From NCBI GenBank assembly GCA_930989305.1, contig CAKNLF010000009.1:1-37832 (forward strand): DNA of 37,832 nt, given 5' to 3'. The notes beneath the pieces were generated by a model. It saw nothing but the letters and a program-made list of their open reading frames with translations, had not been told where the DNA came from and searched no databases. Made by a program: the position numbers and the translations under genes. This DNA is from an uncultured Roseburia sp. (lineage in GTDB: Bacteria; Bacillota; Clostridia; Lachnospirales; Lachnospiraceae). Below are positions 26,091 to 34,716 of the stretch, piece by piece. How positions within the stretch are numbered: the stretch's first letter is position 1; the number at the start of each line of letters is the position of its first letter.

Positions 26091-28088
26091 TCAGCTGTCC
26101 ATATCCCTGAGCATATTTTTCAGCCCTATCATCTGGTCCCTCAGCTGGGCTGCAGCTTCAAAGTTTAATTCCGCAGCGGCTTTCTGCATCTGTTTTGTAA
26201 TATCTTTAATCAATTTTTCCAGTTCTTTTCTGTTCATTGATTCCGGATCTTTCTTGAAACTCATCTCTTCCTGAGCCACTTTCTTGGATATACTTATCAG
26301 ATCCCGGACGGACTTCTGGATTGTTTTCGGCGTGATCCCGTGTTCTTCATTGTAATCCATCTGGATTTTTCGTCTTCGCTGAGTCTCATCAATCGCCGTA
26401 CGCATTGAATCGGTTATGGTATCCGCGTACATGACCACATGTCCTTTCGCGTTGCGGGCCGCCCGGCCGATAGTCTGGATCAATGAGGTCTCTGAGCGCA
26501 GAAATCCTTCTTTATCCGCATCCAGGATTGCCACAAGGGTAATCTCCGGTATATCCAGCCCTTCACGCAGAAGATTGATCCCCACCAGCACATCGAAAAC
26601 GTCCAGACGCAGATCCCGGATGATTTCCGCCCGTTCCAGAGTATCAATATCCGAATGGAGATATTTGACCCGTATCCCCACTTCACGCATATAATCCGTC
26701 AGATCCTCTGCCATACGCTTTGTCAGGGTTGTGATCAGCACTTTGTTCTTTTCTTCCACTTCTTTATTTACTCTGGAAATCAGATCATCGATCTGTCCTT
26801 CCACCGGGCATATTTCCACATCAGGATCCAGCAAGCCAGTGGGGCGGATGATCTGTTCCGCCCTGAGCATCTCATGCTCCCGCTCATATACATTCGGTGT
26901 AGCGGACACAAATAGTATCTGGTCTATCTTGCTTTCAAATTCCTCAAAATTCAAAGGTCGGTTATCCTTTGCCGAAGGCAGACGAAAACCGTAATCCACC
27001 AGCGTAGTCTTACGGGACTGATCTCCGGCATACATTCCTCTGATCTGGGGGATCGTAATATGAGACTCATCCACAATGATCAGGAATTCATCCGGAAAAT
27101 AATCGATCAGCGTGTAGGGCGGCGCCCCCGGTTCCAGCCCGGCCAGATGCCGGGAATAATTTTCAATTCCGCTGCATACCCCTGTTTCTCTGAGCATTTC
27201 AATATCAAAATTTGTCCGTTCCGATATTCTCTGCGCCTCCAGCAGTTTATCTTCGCTTTTAAAATATCTGACCCGTTCTTCCAATTCCTCTTCAATGGCT
27301 TTTGTTGCTTTCTGGATCATTTCCTGAGGCACAACATAGTGGGAGGCAGGGAATACCGCAACATGTTCCAGCTGGCATTTGATCTCGCCGGTCAGTACAT
27401 CTATTTCTGTTATTCTATCTATTTCGTCCCCGAAAAATTCCACTCTTACCGCAGATTCACTGCTGTTGGCAGGAAATATTTCCAACACATCTCCTCTGAC
27501 CCGGAACGTTCCCCTGTGAAAATCCATATCATTCCGGGTATACTGCATATTGATCAGCTTCTCTATGACCTCATCCCTGTCTCGTTCCATGCCCGGTCTC
27601 AGGGATACTACCATATTTTTATAATCAATTGGACTGCCTAAGCCATAGATACAGGACACACTGGAGATAATGATAACATCTTTTCTTTCCGACAAGGCCG
27701 CTGTAGCAGAAAGGCGAAGCTTATCAATTTCTTCATTAATGGAAGAGTCTTTGGCTATATAAGTATCCGTGGAGGGCACATAAGCCTCCGGCTGATAATA
27801 ATCATAGTAGGAGACAAAATATTCTACAGCATTGTTCGGGAAAAATTCCTTGAACTCCCCATAAAGCTGCGCCGCCAGCGTCTTGTTGTGGGCGATGATC
27901 AGCGCAGGCTTATTCAACTGCTGGATGACGTTTGCCATGGTAAACGTCTTTCCGGAACCCGTAACCCCCAGTAAAGTCTGGCATTGATTGCCTTCCTTGA
28001 ATCCTTTTACAAGCGCCTCGATTGCCTGAGGCTGATCGCCTGTGGGCTTATATGGAGATACTAATTTAAAGATTTTTTCTTCACTCAT
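26091..28088 (-). CDS. uvrB: Excinuclease ABC subunit B
   Basis: A 665-residue UvrB helicase-like protein that receives damaged DNA from UvrA and recruits UvrC. Walker A GVTGSGKT is at 41-48, the DNA-clamping beta-hairpin region [12 protein letters not shown] at 94-105, and helicase motifs V/VI ([12 protein letters not shown]) follow. A C-terminal UVR domain for UvrC contact covers about 620-655. The RBS AAGGAGAAA precedes the ATG. It is the first gene of the uvrBA operon, behind a long leader and an SOS-box promoter. Confidence 0.98.
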   Translation of the reverse strand: MSEEKIFKLVSPYKPTGDQPQAIEALVKGFKEGNQCQTLLGVTGSGKTFTMANVIQQLNKPALIIAHNKTLAAQLYGEFKEFFPNNAVEYFVSYYDYYQPEAYVPSTDTYIAKDSSINEEIDKLRLSATAALSERKDVIIISSVSCIYGLGSPIDYKNMVVSLRPGMERDRDEVIEKLINMQYTRNDMDFHRGTFRVRGDVLEIFPANSSESAVRVEFFGDEIDRITEIDVLTGEIKCQLEHVAVFPASHYVVPQEMIQKATKAIEEELEERVRYFKSEDKLLEAQRISERTNFDIEMLRETGVCSGIENYSRHLAGLEPGAPPYTLIDYFPDEFLIIVDESHITIPQIRGMYAGDQSRKTTLVDYGFRLPSAKDNRPLNFEEFESKIDQILFVSATPNVYEREHEMLRAEQIIRPTGLLDPDVEICPVEGQIDDLISRVNKEVEEKNKVLITTLTKRMAEDLTDYMREVGIRVKYLHSDIDTLERAEIIRDLRLDVFDVLVGINLLREGLDIPEITLVAILDADKEGFLRSETSLIQTIGRAARNAKGHVVMYADTITDSMRTAIDETQRRRKIQMDYNEEHGITPKTIQKSVRDLISISKKVAQEEMSFKKDPESMNRKELEKLIKDITKQMQKAAAELNFEAAAQLRDQMIGLKNMLRDMDS

Positions 28089-28109
28089 ATAGGTTTCTCC
28101 TTCTGCTGT

Positions 28110-28250
28110 TTTTGAATCCCAAAATAGTAATTACACGAATTTTTCATGTAATCAGAATATCCTTTTTCTGATAAAAACCATAAAGCGCACCTTTGGGTGT
28201 AAATCAGCTATTTTTATCGTCATTTTTTCAAGAACAAATGTTCTGATCTG
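28110..28250 (-). other. Long 5' leader of uvrB with small hairpins
   Basis: From the predicted start of transcription near 28249 to the uvrB ATG the leader is about 160 bases. On the minus strand it can form a CACC-loop-GGTG stem near 28186-28197 and a TTACATGAA/TTCGTGTAA stem at about 28130-28151. No T-run follows either, so an attenuator is not evident. No ORF or known riboswitch is seen. Confidence 0.35.
28231..28244 (-). promoter_or_regulatory. LexA (DinR) SOS box controlling uvrBA
   Basis: AGAACAAATGTTCT is a dyad that matches the Gram-positive SOS core GAAC-N4-GTTC exactly. It lies immediately downstream of the -10 element, over the expected start of transcription, so LexA binding should block initiation. 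uvrB is a classical SOS gene, which supports the assignment. Confidence 0.85.
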
Positions 28251-28255
28251 ATCTT

Positions 28256-28284
28256 ATTTTATCTTATGTTCTATTTCGTGTCAA
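28256..28284 (-). promoter_or_regulatory. uvrBA promoter
   Basis: On the minus strand a perfect TTGACA (28279-28284) and TAAAAT (28256-28261) are separated by exactly 17 bases. The SOS box follows 11 bases after the -10. The promoter lies in the decayed tail of the adjacent pseudogene. Confidence 0.8.
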
Positions 28285-28433
28285 TTTTTCTTTTTAAGAT
28301 TATTTTCTGCTGTCCTGTCAGGGTTTTCATAAAAGTACATAAAGTAGTATTTATCCTATCATCGTATCTTATGATACTATAATCCTCTATCCGTAAATAC
28401 AATTTCTATCCTAATTCTTCTGCCCTTATTTCT

Positions 28434-29364
28434 TTAATAGTCTTTCCATTTCTTGCTAATTCCTATACCGAATATTTCGACAAACCACAACCTGTAAAAT
28501 ACATTCGCAAGATTTCTGTTTCTTAAAACCGAAAGTTTCCCCGATAAATATTCATCTTCTATTATTCCAGAAGGCGGTCCACCCGGAGAAATAATTTCTA
28601 TTCTGTCATCAAACATCGAAACTTTAATCTGCGAATCCATATCCCACGCTCTGTAAATCACTGCGTTTGCGATTGCTTCTCGAAAAGCAGCCTCCGGTAT
28701 TTTTCTATCTTTTTCCTATCAGTACCTTGTATTTCTTCATATTCGTAATAATCCTTGAACACCTCTGATGTTTTTTCATAAACTTCCAAAATGGATACCT
28801 GGTCAAAGGTTGCCCTCTTATGAATCACACGGATGCTTTCACCAAACTTTACCATATCAATTCCCGGAAAATGCTTTTTTCCGCCAAGATACCAGCCGCA
28901 TTATTATACCCAATCGTACTGTTGTATAAGTTCAGCGTTTTCACGATATCCTGATTAAAAGCTTCAATCTGAATACATTCTTTTAATTTTTGACATAGTG
29001 TATCAAATCTCAACGCTTGTTCCGCACACCGTAATTCTTCAAATCTGATATTTTTTTCTTCTAAAATCAGTCTTGACAACTCCAGCATATCAACCTCTAT
29101 GGCTGCAGTATCATTTTGCTCATATGCTTTTGATTTATATAAATAAGGCTTTTGCATCCCGCTTTTTACAGTCGGTTTTATCGTTTTGTCGTGATTCTGC
29201 AATTTCAGTGTATAATCGGGCTGCGGCGTAATACTGTCATGAATCTTGTTTTCGATATCCAGACATGCTTGTTTTACATCTGACAGATCTTTGATATTAC
29301 CATTGTTATCAATACCAAAAAATATTTCTCCGCCATTGCAATTCGAAAAGGCACTTACTGTTTT
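28434..29364 (-). pseudogene. Broken Schlafen/AlbA_2-type ATP-binding regulator (RecG-like C-terminal family)
   Basis: The reading breaks into three frames that together spell one protein. The first (29364-28849) holds the AlbA_2 signature AFSNCNGGEIFFGIDNNG just after an in-frame stop, so its start is lost. The second (28855-28658) continues with FPGIDMVKFGESI. The third (28661-28434) carries the ATPase-like part AVIYRAWDMDSQ and DRIEIISPGGPPSG. Each junction lies in a run of A (6 A near 28868-28875, 5 A near 28704) and is restored by adding one A. The third frame stops before the usual winged-helix end. Such proteins are predicted DNA-binding regulators, sometimes linked to defence or toxin systems. 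The gene is very probably non-functional. Confidence 0.8.
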
Positions 29365-29414
29365 TTAATGTATTTGTAATCTTCGTTATATTAAAACTTT
29401 TTCAAAAATACAAA

Positions 29415-29445
29415 ATGCAGACTGGCACAAGATGCCAGCCTGCAT
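29415..29445 (-). terminator. Terminator of the repeat-protein gene
   Basis: An imperfect stem (TGCAG-x-CTGGCA against TGCCAG-x-CTGCA) with a short loop lies about 35 bases after the stop of the surface-protein gene. It is followed on the minus strand by a T-rich stretch (TTTTGTATTTTT). Confidence 0.75.
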
Positions 29446-29480
29446 TGTTTACTGCATTCTTAATCATTCACTGCTTCTAT

Positions 29481-31382
29481 TTACTTTTTTACTGTCACAG
29501 TTATTTTATGCACTGTTCTATGACCTTCCTGATCCTTTAACGTTATAGTAACATCTGCTGTCTTTCCATAGGAGAGATCATAAATGAACTGCATCTTCAA
29601 TTTTCCGTCCCACCCTGGAATTCTCTTATGGCAAGCGACAGAAGCATCATAATTGGCAATGTTGAAGATCCCCCTAAACTCATCCTTGTCATGGAAGAAC
29701 TGTGCATATCCGAGTTCTTTTATCTCAGCTATATACAGGGGACTCTCTGAACCGCCCGGCACGATCTGCAGTGTATACAGCTGATCTTTATTTACAGTTA
29801 CTTTTTGATCTGTTACATTTTTCCCATCCAACATAATTGAAAAATCCGTTGCCGCATGGGACGATGCCGTTACTGTAAATTCTGTCGTTTCTGACACACC
29901 GTTTTTGGCTGTCGCTGTAATGGTTACCTTCCCCGGAGCCAGCGCGGTTACTACGCCATTTTTAACAGCTGCTACCGAAGGATTGGAACTGCTCCATTTC
30001 AATGTTTTATCTGTATTCGTTGATGCAGGAGTATAAATCGGACTTAATGTGATTTTTTCTCCCACAACAAAAGATGTGCCTGCCTTATTCGGTTTTAAAT
30101 CCAGATCCTGCAGTTCCCATACGTTTCCTTTACTTGCAAATCTGCCGTTCAAGATAATATATCCAGATCCGGTAAAATCATATTCCGTTATCCATTTATC
30201 AATATCTGCCATCGTTCCGCTGGTATCCCTTGTATCTGCTCCGCATCCCATACAATGATAATATCCGCCGCTTGCTATCTCATCTGTTCCTGTAACATAC
30301 AGCGGCTTTCTCCACTTCCAGTCATGTACATGGAGTTTTTTGCCGCATCCTTCACATACGGATGTATCCGGCGTCAAATACCACCAGTGATCATGCCATC
30401 CCAAATGGCAGGCATAAGGATCTTTCCAGTCGGTCAGATCTTTGTAGCAGACATTGCATGCGATACCGACTTTGACCTTTGCATTATTTTTGTAATCCTC
30501 AGCATACGTGTGAACATGTTGATTGACAGTTTTTACCACTTTTCCTTTTTTGATGGTATAAGTATAATCTCCAGACTTATATGTGCCGCTGTAGCTAAAA
30601 TCTACCTTTCCTTTCTTGCAGTACCAGCTTCCGCTGGAGTTGCTTGCAATACCATTAAATCCGAAATCAACTTTTCCTTTTTTGATATAATACCAGCCGT
30701 TGCTGTTCTTGGCCACTGTGGTATCATAAGTGACTTTTCCTTTTACCACATGCCACCAGGCAGTTTTCCCATCCACTTTTCCTTTGATGATGCTGTTGGT
30801 GCCAAACTGTACTTTCCCGCCTTTACAGTACCACCAGCCATTGCTGTTCTTGGCAAATCCATTGTATTTAAAATTTACTTTTCCTTTTTGGATCACCCAC
30901 CAGCCGCTGCTGTTCTTCGCTACTGTATTGGAATTGAAATTTACCTTTCCTTTCTGGATATGCCACCAGCCGTTGCTGTTTTTCGCTACTGTTTCATCAA
31001 AGGTCACCTTTCCTTTTACCACATGCCACCATGCGGTTTCTCCGTTTACTTTCCCTTTGATCACACTGTTCGTCCCAAACTGCACTTTCCCGCCTTTACA
31101 GTACCACCAGCCATTGCTGTTTTTCGCAAATCCGGTATACTTGAAATTTACTTTTCCTTTCTGGATCACCCACCAGCCATTCTTATTTTTGGCAACGGTA
31201 TCTGTGCGGACAATCTTCCCATTCTTATAATAATACCAGTTGCCGTCAGACGCCTTACATACACCATTCAGATTGCCTGCCGCCTCCGCTTCTATGGCAG
31301 TCTGAGGCAAAACAGAAATACCGGCGCCCATGCCACAGACGAGGCAAAGTGCCAAAATTACAGATGCCAGGTACTTTTTCAT
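29481..31382 (-). CDS. Secreted surface protein with GWW cell-wall-binding-type repeats, a Cys/His module and a Big_2 domain
   Basis: A 633-residue exported protein. The signal peptide covers about residues 1-34 (hydrophobic core, EAEA-A cleavage region). Residues 36-285 are about twelve short aromatic repeats of the form NGWW-x3-KGKV-x-F, resembling cell-wall/choline-binding repeats. They include a near-perfect 91-residue tandem duplication (63-152 and 154-243). Residues about 288-385 hold CxxC pairs at 309/312, 343/346 and 377/380 with many histidines (HVH, HLGWHDH), a probable metal-binding module. A Big_2 immunoglobulin-like domain lies at about 437-505. A last beta-rich region follows. 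It has no LPXTG motif, so wall attachment probably depends on the repeats. No catalytic domain is recognised. It is monocistronic, with its own terminator. Confidence 0.85.
   Translation of the reverse strand: MKKYLASVILALCLVCGMGAGISVLPQTAIEAEAAGNLNGVCKASDGNWYYYKNGKIVRTDTVAKNKNGWWVIQKGKVNFKYTGFAKNSNGWWYCKGGKVQFGTNSVIKGKVNGETAWWHVVKGKVTFDETVAKNSNGWWHIQKGKVNFNSNTVAKNSSGWWVIQKGKVNFKYNGFAKNSNGWWYCKGGKVQFGTNSIIKGKVDGKTAWWHVVKGKVTYDTTVAKNSNGWYYIKKGKVDFGFNGIASNSSGSWYCKKGKVDFSYSGTYKSGDYTYTIKKGKVVKTVNQHVHTYAEDYKNNAKVKVGIACNVCYKDLTDWKDPYACHLGWHDHWWYLTPDTSVCEGCGKKLHVHDWKWRKPLYVTGTDEIASGGYYHCMGCGADTRDTSGTMADIDKWITEYDFTGSGYIILNGRFASKGNVWELQDLDLKPNKAGTSFVVGEKITLSPIYTPASTNTDKTLKWSSSNPSVAAVKNGVVTALAPGKVTITATAKNGVSETTEFTVTASSHAATDFSIMLDGKNVTDQKVTVNKDQLYTLQIVPGGSESPLYIAEIKELGYAQFFHDKDEFRGIFNIANYDASVACHKRIPGWDGKLKMQFIYDLSYGKTADVTITLKDQEGHRTVHKITVTVKK
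30654..31196 (-). repeat. Two 270-base tandem units inside the surface-protein gene
   Basis: Positions 30927-31196 and 30654-30923 encode nearly identical 90-residue blocks offset by 273 bases (91 codons). Each contains four aromatic GWW/AWW repeats. Differences are few (for example NGETAWWH against DGKTAWWH), so the duplication looks recent or kept alike by recombination. Confidence 0.85.
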
Positions 31383-31533
31383 ACATTCTCCTCCCTCGTT
31401 ACATTACTACTTTGATTATATATTTTTTTACAATATAATAAATATTTCTTCCGTATTCTTTTATACACATGTATGATTATCTGAGCTTCTGAAAAAATTC
31501 TTCAGTTTTGCTATAAAAAATCTTTTTTCATTT

Positions 31534-31755
31534 TTAATAAAACACCTGGATCTCTGCCCGTTCAAACCCGTACATATCCGCAAACTCCTGCAGTTCCTGC
31601 TCCGTTCTTATCATCATCACTTCTTCAAATTTCCCAGTCTGCTTATTTCGAAATCCCGCTACTTTTTCTCCTGTGCAGATACTGCTTCTCACAGCTGGGA
31701 TCATCTTTTCCCTGTCAAACTCTTTCCTATCGCTTTTCTTTTTATGTCTGAACAT
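31534..31755 (-). CDS. Small conserved-type protein of unknown function, coupled to the OLD-like ATPase
   Basis: A 73-residue soluble protein with a basic N-terminus (FRHKKKSDRKEFDREK) and a mixed, partly acidic remainder (VAGFRNKQTGKFEEVMMIRTEQELQEFADMYG). I recall similar short proteins in Lachnospiraceae without known function. Its ATG begins exactly where the upstream ATPase stop ends (TGA-ATG), so translation is probably coupled. No helix-turn-helix, membrane or metal motif is clear. It could be a partner or regulator of the ATPase, or an unrelated housekeeping protein. Confidence 0.65.
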   Translation of the reverse strand: MFRHKKKSDRKEFDREKMIPAVRSSICTGEKVAGFRNKQTGKFEEVMMIRTEQELQEFADMYGFERAEIQVFY

Positions 31756-33615
31756 TCAATCCGCCTCTTTTCTTCTGCTCTCAAAATAAATAAACGATTC
31801 GATCGGATCCAGGATATCTTTAAAATCTTCCCGGGGAGCCAGCTCAATATATTGTTCCAGAAGTTCTTTTTCATGTTCCCGATATCTTCCGTAAAAAATA
31901 TCATACAGGTTATGACCCCGTACATATATTTTTATCTCTTCCATATATGTTTTGATATCTTCAACAGTTTCCAGATTTTTCCCGATCACTTCCTGAAGTT
32001 TCCGTCCGCTTCGCAGTTTATGAAGATATTCCTTCCATCTATCCAAAAGGATTTCATAGAACTGCTCTCTGGAATCCACGATCCCTAACCGGGCCATTAC
32101 ATCCGGATTCAAAAAATAATTTTCAAAAGAATAATATTTCAATATCAGGACATTTTTCTCTCTGACTCTGGGCAATCTGTCTATATCTTCCAGATTGCGC
32201 TCCTCATAATATCTGCAGAGCTGCTGTTTCAACTCCCTGGCATCTTTTCCATCACCGTCCCGGATCATCAGGAAATTGTCTTTTAAATAAATCTGGTTCA
32301 TATATTTTAAATTTGCATAAGTTTTTATATTTGTACAGCTGTTAGTGGTAATAACCGCGATCCGATACAGCTTTCCATCCTGATCGTAAATCTCTGAATA
32401 ATATTTTTTTAAAAGCAGAGGCAGGCGGCTTTTGTCCTGCTTCCCTTCCACAATGAACACAAAATTCACATTCATCAGATCATTAGCGGAATATCCCAGA
32501 TCATCCAGGATATTGCTGATATCCGTATGAGCGCACACTTCAGAAAATCCTGTTTCTCCAATTGCAATCTGGCGGATCTGTCTGCTGTTGAAATTGATCA
32601 GCAGATTTGCGGAATGGGTAGAAAAAATCACCTGGCTGTATTTTGAAAGCCGGTACAAGATATCTCCTGAGATTTTCTGCAGTTTCGGATGCAGAAAAAT
32701 CTCCGGTTCTTCGATCATAATAATATCCCTGCCCTTGGCTTCTTCCGTCTCGTACGTTTCCAGAAGAGAAAGCATGTATATACTGCGCATGCCCCGCCCC
32801 ATACAGTTCACAGAACAATATCTGTCCCGTTTTTCATTATAGATTTCCGCTGTGACCGACAGCATTTTTTCAATGTCCCTGTTCATAGAATACACAATGG
32901 TTTCCGTTCCTCCATTGCTGCGAAACCGCTGATTGACTTTCATAGAAAAATCATCCAGGTTCAGCTGGTACAATTTGTAATCCAGCAGTCTGGCCGTTTC
33001 AAAGGCGTTCAGCTCCGCTGGTTTTTTCTGACAGATCAGTCCGATACAGGAAAAACAATGATTGCACATTTTCGCCTGCTCAAACATGCAGCTTCCGTTT
33101 CGCATCTGTTTTAAAAGTTTATCCTCCTGCATCATCAGCAGGTCATCCTGAAACCGGTTCAGATCCCTGCTGCTGTCTACAAAATAAAGCTTTGGAAAAA
33201 GCAGCGGTATATACTCATTATTCTTATGATAACCGTCTTCAAACCGCACTTTTCTCTCCCGGTTGATGATACAGACAAATTTCAGTATGCCTTCCTGGTA
33301 TCCGGGAAGCTTTCTGCAAAAATCTTCTTCCCAGCTTTCATATCTGCGATACTGGCTTATCATTCCGAAACTGTGTAGACGGCGCAGATCCTCCGGTCCT
33401 ATTTTCAATGATACATAAACTTCTATATTCGGATAATTTTCCAGAAAATCTTCTTCTTTCACTTGATAATCGCCGCTCACAAGGCGGATCGCATCCAAAA
33501 CGGCCGTCTTCCCGGTATTGTTTTTTCCCACTAGGATCAGCGCATTTTCAATATTTTCCACATGCATATCTTTGATAGATTTAAAATTCCGGATCCTTAA
33601 ATCTGTAATCTGCAT
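31756..33615 (-). CDS. OLD-like AAA ATPase with a Toprim/DUF4435-like C-terminus and an inserted cysteine cluster
   Basis: A 619-residue ATPase of the OLD/SMC-like group. Walker A GKNNTGKT is at 30-37, the signature-like GRGMRSIYMLSLLE at 263-276, Walker B DIIMIEEPE at 297-305 and a THS switch near 333-335. The C-terminal part has the Toprim-type glutamate in IVEGKQD (about 388-394) and the acidic RDGDGKD at 452-458. A YYSFENY motif at 494-500 resembles DUF4435. Between ATPase halves lies C176-x7-C184-x2-C187-x2-C190-x4-C195, which looks like a zinc or iron-sulfur site and is not usual for the family. Related proteins include phage-defence nucleases (Gabija GajA, PARIS). No UvrD-like partner is present. 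Function is inferred from fold only. Confidence 0.78.
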   Translation of the reverse strand: MQITDLRIRNFKSIKDMHVENIENALILVGKNNTGKTAVLDAIRLVSGDYQVKEEDFLENYPNIEVYVSLKIGPEDLRRLHSFGMISQYRRYESWEEDFCRKLPGYQEGILKFVCIINRERKVRFEDGYHKNNEYIPLLFPKLYFVDSSRDLNRFQDDLLMMQEDKLLKQMRNGSCMFEQAKMCNHCFSCIGLICQKKPAELNAFETARLLDYKLYQLNLDDFSMKVNQRFRSNGGTETIVYSMNRDIEKMLSVTAEIYNEKRDRYCSVNCMGRGMRSIYMLSLLETYETEEAKGRDIIMIEEPEIFLHPKLQKISGDILYRLSKYSQVIFSTHSANLLINFNSRQIRQIAIGETGFSEVCAHTDISNILDDLGYSANDLMNVNFVFIVEGKQDKSRLPLLLKKYYSEIYDQDGKLYRIAVITTNSCTNIKTYANLKYMNQIYLKDNFLMIRDGDGKDARELKQQLCRYYEERNLEDIDRLPRVREKNVLILKYYSFENYFLNPDVMARLGIVDSREQFYEILLDRWKEYLHKLRSGRKLQEVIGKNLETVEDIKTYMEEIKIYVRGHNLYDIFYGRYREHEKELLEQYIELAPREDFKDILDPIESFIYFESRRKEAD

Positions 33616-33683
33616 AATCTTCCTCTACCCCGCCAAACATTTTTCTTTCTGCCTTCTTCTCACTCCAAAAACACTTTCTGATA

Positions 33684-34628
33684 TTACTTTAACCCCCAGA
33701 GATTCATCTGTCCACAACAAAAAGATTTCACTTTTCTTTCCGTTATTTTATCTTCTGCTCCCAGCCGGCCGCATAGGAGCGAAGCGTTTTTATCATACTC
33801 ACCGCAATTTTCCTTTATGTGCCGGGCGTCCCCTGAGGCATAGCAGTACAGACATCCTGCCGGACAAGTATCATAGCTTCCCACATCAATACTTTGTATA
33901 CATCCGCAGCCCGGCCTTTGATTTCGGTCTTTTGGGACATCTATCTCCATGCCTGTGATCTGTTCAACGAGACTTTTATCTATACAGCTGGCCGAAGCAA
34001 TTCCGTATTTTTCCTCCAGTTCCTGTTCCGCGCAGGCGGTCAGTTCCATTTCATTTTCCAAAGCAATTTCTTTCATATTTTTCAAAAAGCTTTCTAAATT
34101 GATCATTCCCGCAGGCAGCAGATTGATCCTGCTCATTCTGTGTTTGATCTTACGGTAATCGTCCAGTAAACTAATGACTACTTTCCGGGTAGATCCCCTC
34201 AGCTGCCGCGCCATATCTTCAAAACATTTCAGATGAAAGTCCGGCGTATAAACAGGAGTAAAAAAAATAGGATCATATCGCCAGATGACCCGCTTTTCGT
34301 CCGTTTCCGCCGCCAGTTCCCGAAACAGCGGGATCACACGGGTTTCTTTATCCGCAAGGGCCGGTTCAATATCTTTCCCATAACCGGTGATCGTAAATTG
34401 CACATAATAAGGGTAATCCCTCAGATCTTTCAGATATTTCATCATCGGCTCCGGATCTTTTGTCCAGAACACAATACAGTCTACAACATCTCTATTCAGA
34501 CTGATTCTGCTGATCTGATGAGGATTCACCGGATTTTTAACATCCACATATCCTTCTTTTAATCGTTTTATAAACCACTCCGGATAATACCGGGGCACAT
34601 CTGTTCTCCTGCTCACGCTCAATATCAT
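33684..34628 (-). CDS. DUF1848 family protein with a C-terminal CX3CX2C motif
   Basis: A 314-residue DUF1848 protein, recognisable from the start MILSVSRRTDVPRYYPEWF and from VDCIVFWTKDP and VIWRYDPIFF. The C-terminal part has Cys241, Cys243 and then C255-x3-C259-x2-C262, the spacing of a radical-SAM iron-sulfur motif but placed late. Cys275 and the CC near the end may add ligands. The start is the ATG at 34628 with GGGAGA upstream; the longer frame to 34832 would run into secA and the terminator. It ends 68 bases before the OLD-like ATPase gene in the same direction. The family is uncharacterised. A SAM or other Fe-S enzyme is plausible but unproven. Confidence 0.85.
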   Translation of the reverse strand: MILSVSRRTDVPRYYPEWFIKRLKEGYVDVKNPVNPHQISRISLNRDVVDCIVFWTKDPEPMMKYLKDLRDYPYYVQFTITGYGKDIEPALADKETRVIPLFRELAAETDEKRVIWRYDPIFFTPVYTPDFHLKCFEDMARQLRGSTRKVVISLLDDYRKIKHRMSRINLLPAGMINLESFLKNMKEIALENEMELTACAEQELEEKYGIASASCIDKSLVEQITGMEIDVPKDRNQRPGCGCIQSIDVGSYDTCPAGCLYCYASGDARHIKENCGEYDKNASLLCGRLGAEDKITERKVKSFCCGQMNLWGLK

Positions 34629-34645
34629 AGTCGTCTCTCCCAAAG

Positions 34646-34685
34646 AAAAATGGGCATTTCCGTCTTGATAGAAATACCCATTTTT
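34646..34685 (-). terminator. Intrinsic terminator of secA
   Basis: Two 15-base arms (34646-34660 and 34671-34685), complementary except at one position, enclose a 10-base loop. T-rich tails lie on both sides, so it can end transcription in both directions. It lies about 30 bases after the secA stop. The DUF1848 RBS and ATG begin within 20 bases of its far side. Confidence 0.8.
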
Positions 34686-34716
34686 CTTTTGCTTCTGATT
34701 TTTTATTTCACCTTTA

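Noticed and set aside
30255-31415. Long plus-strand open frame of 386 codons opposite the surface-protein gene, and another at 30730-31230
   Set aside because: They mirror the repeated codons of the minus-strand gene, have no RBS, and encode repetitive hydrophobic sequence without any recognisable domain.
31756-33615. Complete Gabija or PARIS defence system
   Set aside because: No GajB-like UvrD helicase and no separate AriB-type Toprim gene is adjacent, so only a distant relation of the ATPase can be claimed.
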